Shown here: positions 7,169-14,472 of the stretch, piece after piece | Layout: every line of letters begins with the position of its first letter | Numbering within the stretch: the stretch's first letter is position 1 | Assembly (NCBI GenBank): GCA_021777285.1 | Contig: JAJYDR010000042.1 | Span: 1-16,757 of the forward strand | Length of the DNA stretch: 16,757 nucleotides | Origin: Actinomycetes bacterium | GTDB lineage: Bacteria > Actinomycetota > Acidimicrobiia > Acidimicrobiales > RAAP-2 | Reading direction: 5' to 3' | Program-made: the position numbers and the translations under genes | Notes under the pieces: model-generated | The model's input: only the letters and a program-made list of their open reading frames with translations | The model's database searches: none | Told to the model about the DNA's origin: nothing

Positions 7169-8592
7169 GATCCCTGGCCTTTCACCGGTATTCCTGCTTC
7201 AACGTTTTGGCCACCCGCGAGCTCGCCGAGACGTATCGGCATGGCGATCGGACGGCGATCGGTGCTCGCACCGCCGAGTCCACCCTCGGGCGCGCGCGCG
7301 CTCAGCAGGGCTTCGACCGTGCGACCACAGACTCGGCCCTGACACGGTCCGAGGCCCGCACGACTCACGAGCTTGAGCGAACGAAGCCCGGACGAGCGCG
7401 TCGCCGATGTGGCCGCCGTGAGGTCGGCGACGGACACGTCCTCGCAACGACACACGATCGTCTCATCGCTCAACCAGGTCGCCCAGTTCTCACCGATGAC
7501 GTGGGCGCGTGCGAGGCGTTGCGCGAAACGACGAAGGACCCGACGCCGGATCAACTCGACGCGCAACGAAGCATCTGAGAGCCGGCCGCCGGCCGCCACG
7601 TACCCGGCGATGGCGCCTTCAGCCAAGGCGAGGTCCACCCCGCCGATGCCCGTGATCTCGCCGGCGGCGAACACCGACGCCACGCTGGTTCGCTGCTCGG
7701 CGTCGACCTCGACGAATCGCCCGTCGTTGAGCCGACAGCCCGCGGCGAGCGCGAGCTCGAGCCGCGGGGTGAATCCGTGTCCGAGACACACCGCGTCCAC
7801 CTCGAGTTGCCGTTCGCTCCCCTTGATCGGTCGCCACGACCCGTCAAGAGTGCTGACCGTGACCGATTCGACTCGGTCGCGGCCCTCGATCGCGGTGACC
7901 GCGTGGCCCGGCACGTACGCGATGCGATGGCGCGCGAGGACGGCGGCGTAGCCGACGAGCTCGCGGGCCTTGGCGGGCGTCGCCGCGAGCTCCCACGGGC
8001 GAGCGGCCCAGTGTCGAACCAGTCGCGCGGCGCGGCTCGCCTCGTAGACCCCGACGACGGTCGCGCCAGTGGCGACGACCGACGCCGCCACCGCGAGGAG
8101 GAACGGCCCCGCCCCGGCCACGACGACGTGCTCGCCCACGGCGACGCGCTCGCCCTTTGCGAGCGCCTGGGCGCCGCCCGCGGTGAAGACCCCGGGGAGG
8201 TCCCAACCCGGAACCGGCAGCGTGCGGTCGAAGGCCCCGGTCGCGAGCACCAGCGCGTCAGGCCGGTAGACCCGGGCCTCGCGGTTGCTGCCGTCGGCCT
8301 CACCGACGAGCACGTGGACCGCGCCACGGTCGATCGCCCAGACGTGGGCCGAGGTCACGATTGTACAGTTCGGATCGGCCGCGATCGCTCCACGCATTCG
8401 CTGGAACGTCGCCCACCCATGATGGAGCAGCGACTCGCGTTCGGACGGACGCTCGGGTGGCAGGTGTCGCCAGTACTGACCGCCGACGTCGTCGGACGCG
8501 TCGAGGACCACCACCCGACCACCGATCGCGCTCGCGGACAACGCAGCGGCGAGTCCGGCCGGGCCCGCCCCGATGATGACGACCTCGTTCAT
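7153..8592 (-). CDS. D-hydroxyproline dehydrogenase, NAD/FAD-type subunit with C-terminal four-cysteine domain
   Basis: This 479-aa flavoprotein resembles the large subunits of hydrogen-cyanide-synthase, opine-oxidase and sarcosine-oxidase type enzymes. The first dinucleotide-binding motif is GAGPAG (8-13) and the second GAGPFLLAV (160-168). GGQYWR (38-43) and FAAGEITGIGG (308-318) are typical of this group. The C-terminal region has C381-R-C383 and C417-x4-C422, the arrangement of a BFD-like [2Fe-2S] site. With the two genes upstream it would oxidise cis-4-hydroxy-D-proline and pass electrons onward. The tail after about residue 435 is not clearly conserved. I chose ATG 8592 because it forms an ATGA overlap with the previous stop and has GGAG at the right distance; GTG 8598 sits too close to that site. 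Its end overlaps the deaminase gene by 16 bases. Confidence 0.87.
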   Translation of the reverse strand: MNEVVIIGAGPAGLAAALSASAIGGRVVVLDASDDVGGQYWRHLPPERPSERESLLHHGWATFQRMRGAIAADPNCTIVTSAHVWAIDRGAVHVLVGEADGSNREARVYRPDALVLATGAFDRTLPVPGWDLPGVFTAGGAQALAKGERVAVGEHVVVAGAGPFLLAVAASVVATGATVVGVYEASRAARLVRHWAARPWELAATPAKARELVGYAAVLARHRIAYVPGHAVTAIEGRDRVESVTVSTLDGSWRPIKGSERQLEVDAVCLGHGFTPRLELALAAGCRLNDGRFVEVDAEQRTSVASVFAAGEITGIGGVDLALAEGAIAGYVAAGGRLSDASLRVELIRRRVLRRFAQRLARAHVIGENWATWLSDETIVCRCEDVSVADLTAATSATRSSGLRSLKLVSRAGLGPCQGRVCGRTVEALLSARAPEGGLGGASTDRRPIAMPIRLGELAGGQNVEAGIPVKGQGSWMST

Positions 8593-8909
8593 CCCCACTC
8601 CGTTCGCGAGGCACCATCGAACTCAACGACATCACCGTCGCGGGCTCGACGCTGACAGGCGCGCACGTCGCGCTGGCCGTTCACGACGACGAGGCAGTCG
8701 AAACAGATCCCGATGCCACAGAAGGCCCCGCGGGGGCGCCCACCCAACGGCGACGTTCGCCAGGTCAGCGTATCCGCGGCGAGCATGATGCCGGCCACCG
8801 TCTGGCCGAGGACGCCCGTACGACGATCACCGTTCACGAGGATCGTGATCGGTGTCGAGGCCGCCGGCTCCATTGGGTCGGTCGCGGGTGGGACCAGTCG
8901 TGCAACCAC
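8589..8909 (-). CDS. D-hydroxyproline dehydrogenase small [2Fe-2S] subunit
   Basis: This is a 106-aa ferredoxin-like protein of the small subunit type found with hydrogen-cyanide-synthase/sarcosine-oxidase-like dehydrogenases. The cysteines C64, C69 and C72 (CGIGICFDC) and C85 (RACQ) give the CxxxxCxxC-x(12)-C pattern of a plant-type [2Fe-2S] cluster. The N-terminal half ITILVNGDRR...LGQTVAGIML is the usual beta-grasp start. It would carry electrons between the flavins of the partner subunits. The GTG start at 8909 directly follows the TAG of the upstream gene. AGGTGG lies just 5 bases ahead, inside the end of that gene, so translation is probably coupled. The stop overlaps the next ATG. Confidence 0.88.
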   Translation of the reverse strand: MVARLVPPATDPMEPAASTPITILVNGDRRTGVLGQTVAGIMLAADTLTWRTSPLGGRPRGAFCGIGICFDCLVVVNGQRDVRACQRRARDGDVVEFDGASRTEWG

Positions 8910-10082
8910 CTAGGCCACCTCGCGAAGCGTCGGGCGCCCAGGGGCGAAGGACTCAAGGGACATCGCGGTCGGTTCGCCGAGCATCGCCGCCGCCAGCAGT
9001 TCGGCGGTACCCGGGGCGAGTCCGATGCCAGCGCCCTCGTGGCCCGTCGCGTACCAGAGACCTTCCACGTCGGAATCGGCACCGATCACGGGCAGGTGAT
9101 CACGCGAGAACGGGCGGAACCCGCCGTAGGCGCGGATCACCGTCGCCTCGGCGAGGAAGGGCATCAACGCGATCGCCTTGCGCGCGATCTCGGCCAGCAC
9201 CGTGACGTCGATGGTCCCGTCATAGCCCACGTCCTGACGCGACGAGCCGATGAGCACCGTGCCCGACGCCGTCGATTCGATCACCGTCGAGGTCGCGAGG
9301 TCGCGCTCGTTGGACTGGACGGCACCGACGTAACTCGTGTCATAGACCTTGTGCCAGATCCGCTGTTGCATGCGCGCCGTCACGAGGAGTAGTCCCTTGC
9401 GTGGCCCGACGGCGAGGGTGGTGCCGAGGGTTCGCGCGACCTCCCCCGACCACGGTCCCGCGGCGACGAGCACGGCGTCGGCCTCGAGGGGACCATTGGA
9501 TGTGACGACCCCGACCAGGCGACCGGACCCGTCTCGCAGTGGCCCGATGAGTGTCGTGTAGGCGAGCACGCGCGCGCCGGCCGCCCGGGCCGAGGCGAGC
9601 AGCGCCTCGGTCGCGATAGCCGGCTGCACCTGGGCGTCCTCGGGGTAGTGAACGGCGCCGGTGATCGAGGTCGCGAGCTCGGGTTCGAGCGCGCGAGCCT
9701 CGTCAACGCTGAGCGCGCGCGCGTCGACCCCGGCCCGGCGTTGTGCCTCGGCGAAGCGGTCGAGCGCCGCAGCCTCGGCCTCGCCTCTCGCGGCCACGAC
9801 GCCACCCTTGGGCTGGTACTCGACTGAGGCGAACGCCCCGCCCGTCTCCACGGCAAGCTCGGTGCTCAGCGATGCCCACAGGCCCAGGGAGTACCGGGCG
9901 AGATCCAGTTCGGCGCCGGGTGCCTTGTCACTGACGAGCAGGTTCCCCTCGCCTGCGGCCGACGTGGCGCTCGCGGGTGCGCCGCGGTCGATCACCGTCA
10001 CGGCGACCCCCCGTCGAGCGAGCGATCGAGCACACGCGGCACCGACGATACCAGCGCCAATGATCAGGACCTTCACCCCCAC
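8910..10082 (-). CDS. D-hydroxyproline dehydrogenase catalytic subunit (DAO-family FAD oxidoreductase)
   Basis: This 390-aa protein has the D-amino-acid-oxidase fold. It has an N-terminal FAD-binding GAGIVGAACA (9-18) with the ribose-binding acid D32, a GGFRPFSRDHLPVIG stretch (320-334), and the C-terminal FAD signature TGHEGAGIGLAPGTAELLA (346-364). In three-subunit hydroxyproline dehydrogenases this beta-type subunit binds the D-imino acid and forms 1-pyrroline-4-hydroxy-2-carboxylate. The adjacent [2Fe-2S] and NAD/FAD-type subunit genes complete the set. Sarcosine oxidase or proline dehydrogenase specificity cannot be excluded from the sequence, but the epimerase and deaminase neighbours support hydroxyproline. 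The GTG start at 10082 has GGAG 5 bases upstream; an in-frame GTG at 10076 would remove two residues. A short AT-rich gap with likely operator sites precedes it. Confidence 0.86.
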   Translation of the reverse strand: MGVKVLIIGAGIVGAACARSLARRGVAVTVIDRGAPASATSAAGEGNLLVSDKAPGAELDLARYSLGLWASLSTELAVETGGAFASVEYQPKGGVVAARGEAEAAALDRFAEAQRRAGVDARALSVDEARALEPELATSITGAVHYPEDAQVQPAIATEALLASARAAGARVLAYTTLIGPLRDGSGRLVGVVTSNGPLEADAVLVAAGPWSGEVARTLGTTLAVGPRKGLLLVTARMQQRIWHKVYDTSYVGAVQSNERDLATSTVIESTASGTVLIGSSRQDVGYDGTIDVTVLAEIARKAIALMPFLAEATVIRAYGGFRPFSRDHLPVIGADSDVEGLWYATGHEGAGIGLAPGTAELLAAAMLGEPTAMSLESFAPGRPTLREVA

Positions 10083-10142
10083 CCGCTCTCCACTTATAAC
10101 ATGTTACATTCTATTGTATACGACGGTGGCGGGTCCGTTCAC
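10083..10142 (-). promoter_or_regulatory. Candidate promoter and operators before the dehydrogenase genes
   Basis: This 60-base gap is strikingly AT-rich in its middle. On the minus strand TACAAT (10118-10113) is a good -10 candidate with a poor -35. TTGTATACGA at 10114-10123 fits the TNGT-n2-ACNA form of GntR/FCD operators and overlaps that -10. TAACATGTTA at 10097-10106 is a perfect 10-base palindrome near the predicted transcription start. The regulator encoded immediately upstream is the obvious candidate to bind here. An internal promoter would let the catabolic genes be controlled apart from the transporter. Confidence 0.5.
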
Positions 10143-10838
10143 CTACGTTGCGGCCTCGCTGGCTTCGCCCTCCATGATCCCCGCCCACCAGCCGAGGACA
10201 TGACCGACGTGACGTACCATCAACTGTTCGGCCGCGGGACCGTCGCCGATCCCGAGCAGGTCGAGCAGGCCATGGTGCTCGTGTGCTGAGCGGTACAGCA
10301 TCTCGGTGTTCTTCAGCCCGACAAGTCCAGTCATGCGGGTCTGCTTGCGTAGCTCGGCGACGATGTCCACGAGACGACGATTACCGGTCAGCTCCAGCAG
10401 CGCCAAGTGGAACGCCGTGTCCGCGGCCAGGTACCCCTTGAAGTCGACCTGCTCGACGTTGGCGACAATCCGGTCCGCCAACGCCCGGTAGGTGTCGAGC
10501 GGTGCACCCTTGAGATGCTCGGCGACGATGCGCATCGCCGGCGCCTCGAGCCACTTACGAATCGCCACGATCTCGCGCAGGTCCTGGGTGCTGACCGTCG
10601 TCACCCGGAACCCCTTGTTCTTGACCGACTCGACGAACCCTCGCTTCTCGAGGTCCAGCATCGCCTCGCGCACCGGGGTCGCCGAGACCGCGAACTGTGC
10701 CGCGAGCGCCGGTACCGTCACCAGGACGCCCTGTTCGAGCTCGCCCGAGATGATGGCCGCGGCGAGTGAACTCTCGACTTTCGTGCGCAAGTTCTCCTCG
10801 ACACGGATCACACGAATTGAGGACTTCTTAGTAGCCAC
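10143..10838 (-). CDS. GntR-family (FadR/FCD) transcriptional regulator
   Basis: This is a regulator of 231 aa from GTG 10838. The N-terminal winged helix-turn-helix includes VPALAAQFAVSATPVREAML and ends at KRGFVESVKNKGFRV. The C-terminal all-helical FCD domain holds likely metal ligands in DTAFH (Asp and His four apart), EHHGLLDLL and RHVGH, in the D-H-H-H pattern of the family (residues 140, 144, 188 and 210 from this start). FCD regulators commonly bind small carboxylic acids and repress catabolic genes, so a hydroxyproline or pyrroline ligand is inferred. The frame stays open to a GTG at 10862, eight residues longer. I prefer 10838 because GGGAG lies about 8 bases ahead of it. It sits between the transporter and the dehydrogenase genes, 50 bases after the ATPase gene and 60 before the next. 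Confidence 0.88.
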   Translation of the reverse strand: MATKKSSIRVIRVEENLRTKVESSLAAAIISGELEQGVLVTVPALAAQFAVSATPVREAMLDLEKRGFVESVKNKGFRVTTVSTQDLREIVAIRKWLEAPAMRIVAEHLKGAPLDTYRALADRIVANVEQVDFKGYLAADTAFHLALLELTGNRRLVDIVAELRKQTRMTGLVGLKNTEMLYRSAHEHHGLLDLLGIGDGPAAEQLMVRHVGHVLGWWAGIMEGEASEAAT

Positions 10839-10888
10839 GGTCACAACTCCCTGTGAGCGCACAAGACCGCTGACCGGTGCCCAATCCG

Positions 10889-11620
10889 CTAGTCCTCGAC
10901 ATCGGTGGACTTTCCAAGGTATGCGTCGGACAGCCGCGGATCGTTTTCGAGACTCGACGAGGGCCCCGATAGCACCACCGAGCCCTGTTGGAGGACGTAG
11001 GCGCGTGAGGCGATCTCGAGGGCCAGCGATACGTTTTGCTCGACGAGCAGGACCGTTGTGCCGAGTTTTGAAACTTCCTCGAGCATGTCGTACACGATAT
11101 CGACCTTTTGGGGATCGAGACCGAGCGAAGGCTCGTCGATCATCAGGATCTTGGGGTTGGACATCATCGCGCGACCAATCGCGAGCACCTGCTGCTCACC
11201 ACCCGAGAGCGTCCCGGCCAACCGTTGGAAGTGCTGGCGTAGCAACGGGAAAAGATCGAGGACCTCGTCCAGGCGCTCAGCGCGTTCGCTCCGGCTGCGT
11301 TGGGTGCCATAGGCGCCGAGCTCGAGGTTCTCGGCGATGGTGAGCGTCGTAAAGATCCGTCGGCCCTCGGGGACGTGCACGAGCCCACGGGCGACCCGAC
11401 GGTGGGCCGACTGCTTGGCGAGCACGTCGCCGAAGTAGCTGATGGTGCCCTGACGCGGATGGATGATGCCCGAGATCGCCTTCAACAAGGTGCTCTTGCC
11501 GGCTCCATTGGCCCCGAGCAACGCCACGATCTCACCCTCGTCAACGTGCATGGTGACGTCCTCGACACCGCGCACGGCGCCGTAGTAGACGCTCACCGCG
11601 TCGAGTTCGAGGGCCCTCAT
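10889..11620 (-). CDS. ABC transporter ATP-binding protein, LivF type
   Basis: This 243-aa ATPase is one of the two that power a hydrophobic/branched-chain amino acid (HAAT) family importer at the inner face of the membrane. Walker A is GANGAGKST (36-44), the signature LSGGEQQ (138-144) and Walker B ILMIDEP (158-164). The switch position reads LLVEQN rather than a His, as is normal for LivF proteins, and LVHVPEGRRIF (80-90) is also LivF-like. ATG 11620 overlaps the stop of the LivG-type gene by four bases (ATGA), with AGGAAG upstream. It is the last transporter gene before the GntR regulator, in the same operon as the hydroxyproline enzymes. The name livF is by homology; the cargo is inferred to be hydroxyproline. 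Confidence 0.92.
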   Translation of the reverse strand: MRALELDAVSVYYGAVRGVEDVTMHVDEGEIVALLGANGAGKSTLLKAISGIIHPRQGTISYFGDVLAKQSAHRRVARGLVHVPEGRRIFTTLTIAENLELGAYGTQRSRSERAERLDEVLDLFPLLRQHFQRLAGTLSGGEQQVLAIGRAMMSNPKILMIDEPSLGLDPQKVDIVYDMLEEVSKLGTTVLLVEQNVSLALEIASRAYVLQQGSVVLSGPSSSLENDPRLSDAYLGKSTDVED

Positions 11621-12384
11621 TTGCGCTTCCTGCCCATGTAGGCGCGGATCACGTCAGGATTCGTTCGAACGTCCTGGGGTAATCCCGAGGCGATGATGCG
11701 GCCGTTGTCGAGCACGGTGACTTCCGTCGCGATCTCCATCACCAGGTCAACGTCGTGCTCGATCATCACGACGCACGTCCCCTCGTCGTGGATGCGCCGA
11801 ATCACGCGCGACAATTCTTCGCGTTCCACCGAGCTCACGCCGGCCGCTGGCTCGTCAAGCAGCACCACGACCGGATTTGCGATCAACACGCGGGCGAGTT
11901 CCATACGCTTGCGCATTCCGTAGGGCAGGTCACCGGCGAGGTTGTTCCACTGGTCGGCGAGACCGACGAATTCGAGGCTCGCCATGGCCTCATCGTGCAA
12001 GAGGTGCTCGCGCCGTCTGAATCCTCGGCTGGCGACCGTGATCGACAGCAGATTCGAGGTAGCGCGCAGGTGCCCCCCGGCGAGGACGTTCTCCAGTACC
12101 GACATCTTGGGAAAGACTCGGATGTTCTGGAAGGTCCGACGGATCCCGAGCGCGGCGACCTTGGCCGCGTCGAGGCCCGTGACCTCGGTCCCCTGGAACC
12201 GGACCGCGCCGCCCGTTGGCTTGTAATAGCCGGTGAGACAGTTGAAGAAGGACGTCTTGCCGGCACCGTTGGGCCCGATGATGGCGTGCAGCGCTCCCTC
12301 GTCGACCTCGATCGACAGATCGCTCAACGCATTGACGCCGCCGAACTGAAGCGACAGGTGGTCGGTCTGCAGGACGGCGGTCAC
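11617..12384 (-). CDS. ABC transporter ATP-binding protein, LivG type
   Basis: This 255-aa ATPase is the partner of the LivF-type subunit. Walker A is GPNGAGKT (37-44), the Q-loop RRTFQNIRVF (82-91), the signature region LPYGMRKRMELAR (153-165, the Y-G form of LivG), Walker B VVVLLDEPAAG (172-182) and the switch His H210 in MIEHD. The long insert between the Q-loop and the signature (about 100-150) is usual for LivG. The frame is open for 155 codons further upstream, but those lie inside the permease gene and read as Arg/Pro-rich nonsense. GTG 12384 overlaps the permease stop (GTGA) and has GGAGGA 3-9 bases before it, which settles the start. It is coupled to both neighbours by four-base overlaps. 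Confidence 0.92.
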   Translation of the reverse strand: MTAVLQTDHLSLQFGGVNALSDLSIEVDEGALHAIIGPNGAGKTSFFNCLTGYYKPTGGAVRFQGTEVTGLDAAKVAALGIRRTFQNIRVFPKMSVLENVLAGGHLRATSNLLSITVASRGFRRREHLLHDEAMASLEFVGLADQWNNLAGDLPYGMRKRMELARVLIANPVVVLLDEPAAGVSSVEREELSRVIRRIHDEGTCVVMIEHDVDLVMEIATEVTVLDNGRIIASGLPQDVRTNPDVIRAYMGRKRK

Positions 12385-13445
12385 GGCTCCTCCGTCGGCA
12401 GTGACACGAGCGCCCCACCCGCGCCGGAGCGGGGGGACGGCACCGCATGTCCCAGTCGGGAACGGATCCGAGTTCCCAGACCCTGGAAGGCGCGCTCCGG
12501 GAAGAGGCCGCGCGGTCGCACGACCATCAAGATCACGAGCGCGATGCCGAAGACCAGCAAACGGGCCTGGGCGAAAGAGCGGAAGACCTCGGGGAAGATC
12601 TCGACGACGGCCGCGCCGAACATGACACCCCAGATGCTGCCGAGGCCACCGATCGCGACGGCCATGACGATGAGCAAAGACTCGCTGAACCCGAAGCTCG
12701 CCGGCGAGATGGCCGTCAGCGCTGGTGCGTAGAGCGAACCAGTGATCGACCCGAGCACCGCTCCGAACATATACGCGTAGAGCTTGTAGTGGTTGGTGTT
12801 GATGCCCATCGCCTTGGCGGCGTCCTCGTCCTCGCGGATGCACAGCCACGCTCGACCCAGTCGTGAGCCGCGCAATCGGGTAGAGAACAGGGCGAAGATG
12901 ACCACCAGCACCAAGAAGACGTAGTAGTAGCCCGTGTTGCTGGTCACGACGACGCTGCCGATGGTGAGCGCCGGGATCGCGTAGATGCCGGTCGGACCGC
13001 CGGTCTGGTTGAGGTTGATCGCGATCGTCTGGATGATCTCCCCGAATCCCAGCGTGACCACCGCGAGGTAGTCACTGCGCAGGCGCAGCGTCGGGAAGCC
13101 GATAATGAGCGCACAGACCACCGCGATCAGCACGCCGGGCGCGATCGAGGCGAGTATCGACCAGTGCTCCTTGGTTGAGAGGATGCCGGTGGTGTACGCG
13201 CCGATGGCGAAGAACGCCGCGAAACCGAGGTCGAGCATGCCGGCGTAGCCGACGACGATGTTGAGTCCGAGCGCGAGGCACATCAGCATCTCGGCCTGGA
13301 ACGCCACGCCCAGGTAGTACTGGTTCTGGGTCATCTGGGGCACGAGTGCCGCCGCCACCACGAGCGCGATCACCAGCCCGGCGCGCGTGACCCGGAACCC
13401 GTCAACCCTCGTGCGACCCGACTGGACCACGGTGTCAGTGGCCAT
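12381..13445 (-). CDS. ABC transporter permease, LivM type
   Basis: This 354-aa integral membrane protein is one of two permeases of the importer. Hydrophobic segments start at about residues 22, 50, 72, 100, 125, 172, 225, 258 and 292. The conserved LivM patch MLDLGFAAFFAIGAYTTG is at 70-87, and the cytoplasmic EAA-like loop LGRAWLCIREDEDAAKAMGI (196-215) would contact the ATPases. The C-terminal 35 residues after MVVRPRGLFPER are low in conservation and hydrophilic. ATG 13445 lies 6 bases after the LivH stop. A strong AGGAGG sits 13 bases ahead of it, slightly farther than usual. The stop overlaps the LivG GTG. Confidence 0.91.
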   Translation of the reverse strand: MATDTVVQSGRTRVDGFRVTRAGLVIALVVAAALVPQMTQNQYYLGVAFQAEMLMCLALGLNIVVGYAGMLDLGFAAFFAIGAYTTGILSTKEHWSILASIAPGVLIAVVCALIIGFPTLRLRSDYLAVVTLGFGEIIQTIAINLNQTGGPTGIYAIPALTIGSVVVTSNTGYYYVFLVLVVIFALFSTRLRGSRLGRAWLCIREDEDAAKAMGINTNHYKLYAYMFGAVLGSITGSLYAPALTAISPASFGFSESLLIVMAVAIGGLGSIWGVMFGAAVVEIFPEVFRSFAQARLLVFGIALVILMVVRPRGLFPERAFQGLGTRIRSRLGHAVPSPRSGAGGALVSLPTEEP

Positions 13446-13451
13446 CGCGGG

Positions 13452-14360
13452 TCACATCCTCCTCGCGACCCGCTCACCGAGCAGACCGGTGGGCCGGAAC
13501 CACAGCATGAGAACGAGGGCACCAAAAGCGACCACGATCGCCCACTCCGCGCCGAAGATGCCCGTGCCAATCGACTGAACGATACCGAGAATCAGACCAC
13601 CGAGCACCGCCCCACCGATGTTGCCGATGCCACCGAGCACGGCCGCGGTGAACGCCTCGAGGCCCACGGTGAAGCCCATTAGGTAGTTGATCTGCCCGTA
13701 GTACACGCCCGTCATCACCGCCGCCGCGCCAGCGAGGGCGCCGCCGATGAAGAAGACGATCGCGATCACCAGGTCGACGTTGATGCCCATCAACACCGCG
13801 GCGATTCGGTCCTCAGACACCGCACGCATTGCCTTGCCGAGCAGGGTGCGACCCACGAGGAAGTAGACGCCGAGGGCGAGCAGACCCGAGACGAGCACGA
13901 TGATCAACTGGGCCCAGGTGTAGTGGTTCGACCCGAGGTTGAACCCACTCGGCGGCGTGGTCACGGGGAAGACGAGGTAGGTCGCGCCCCACTGGGGGGT
14001 GACCAGGACGCCGTTCTCGAGCACCTGGGAGAGGCCGATGGCGGCGATCATGAGGCTGAGGATGGCGGCGCGGCGCATGGGACGGTACACCAACTGGTTC
14101 GCGAGCATCGCGAGCCCGCCGGTGATCACCATCACGACGACCCCCACCCAGAGCACGGTCAACCACTGGCCGTGACTATTGCCGACGGCCACCGCGCCGA
14201 GGATGGTGTAGCTCACGAAGGCGGCGACCATGTAGAAGTCGCCGTGGGCGAAGTTGATCAGGCGAAGGATGCCGTAGACCATGCTGTAGCCGAGCGCCAC
14301 CAGGCCGAAGAACGCGCCGAGGAAGATCCCGTTGCCTATTTCATTGAGTAGCAGAGACAC
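13452..14360 (-). CDS. ABC transporter permease, LivH type
   Basis: This 302-aa permease has about eight hydrophobic segments. The LivH signature region YSMVYGILRLINFAHGDFYM is at residues 25-44 and the EAA-like loop LGKAMRAVSEDRIAAVLMGI at 174-193. Gly-rich AVLGGIGNIGGAVLGGLILG (240-259) is also typical of the family. The open frame extends to 14423, but that would add 21 polar residues. GTG 14360 has AAGGGG 5 bases ahead and gives the standard LivH beginning (MSLLLNEIGNGIFLGAFFG). Upstream lies a 112-base gap with a large hairpin, then the binding-protein gene, so expression of this gene and those after it may be lower than that of the binding protein. Confidence 0.91.
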   Translation of the reverse strand: MSLLLNEIGNGIFLGAFFGLVALGYSMVYGILRLINFAHGDFYMVAAFVSYTILGAVAVGNSHGQWLTVLWVGVVVMVITGGLAMLANQLVYRPMRRAAILSLMIAAIGLSQVLENGVLVTPQWGATYLVFPVTTPPSGFNLGSNHYTWAQLIIVLVSGLLALGVYFLVGRTLLGKAMRAVSEDRIAAVLMGINVDLVIAIVFFIGGALAGAAAVMTGVYYGQINYLMGFTVGLEAFTAAVLGGIGNIGGAVLGGLILGIVQSIGTGIFGAEWAIVVAFGALVLMLWFRPTGLLGERVARRM

Positions 14361-14404
14361 TGGATCCCCTTGGTCACGGTTGAGACGATGCTGTCGTTGA
14401 ACCA

Positions 14405-14464
14405 TCGGCACCGGGCCCGTCACCCCGGGTCAGACGACCCTCGGGGCGACGGGCCCGGTGCCGA
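14405..14464 (-). terminator. Strong 23-bp hairpin after the binding-protein gene (attenuator or mRNA stabiliser)
   Basis: Bases 14405-14427 and 14442-14464 are inverted repeats, 22 of 23 positions complementary, with only position 14422 (A, facing C at 14447) mismatched. The 14-base loop can add four more pairs (GGTC with GACC). The structure starts 8 bases after the binding-protein stop codon and has no T-run on either side, so it is not a classical intrinsic terminator. Such hairpins after periplasmic-binding-protein genes often protect the upstream message or cut down read-through into the permease genes. The structure is seen directly; its role is inferred. Confidence 0.75.
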
Positions 14465-14472
14465 TCACATCC

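Noticed and set aside
11755..12732. Plus-strand open frame of 325 codons opposite the LivG and LivM genes
   Set aside because: It is a shadow of two ATPase/permease genes with complete motifs and coupled starts.
12385..12849. N-terminal extension of the LivG-type ATPase to 410 residues
   Set aside because: The added part lies in the permease gene, is Arg/Pro-rich and unconserved; GTG 12384 has a strong ribosome site.
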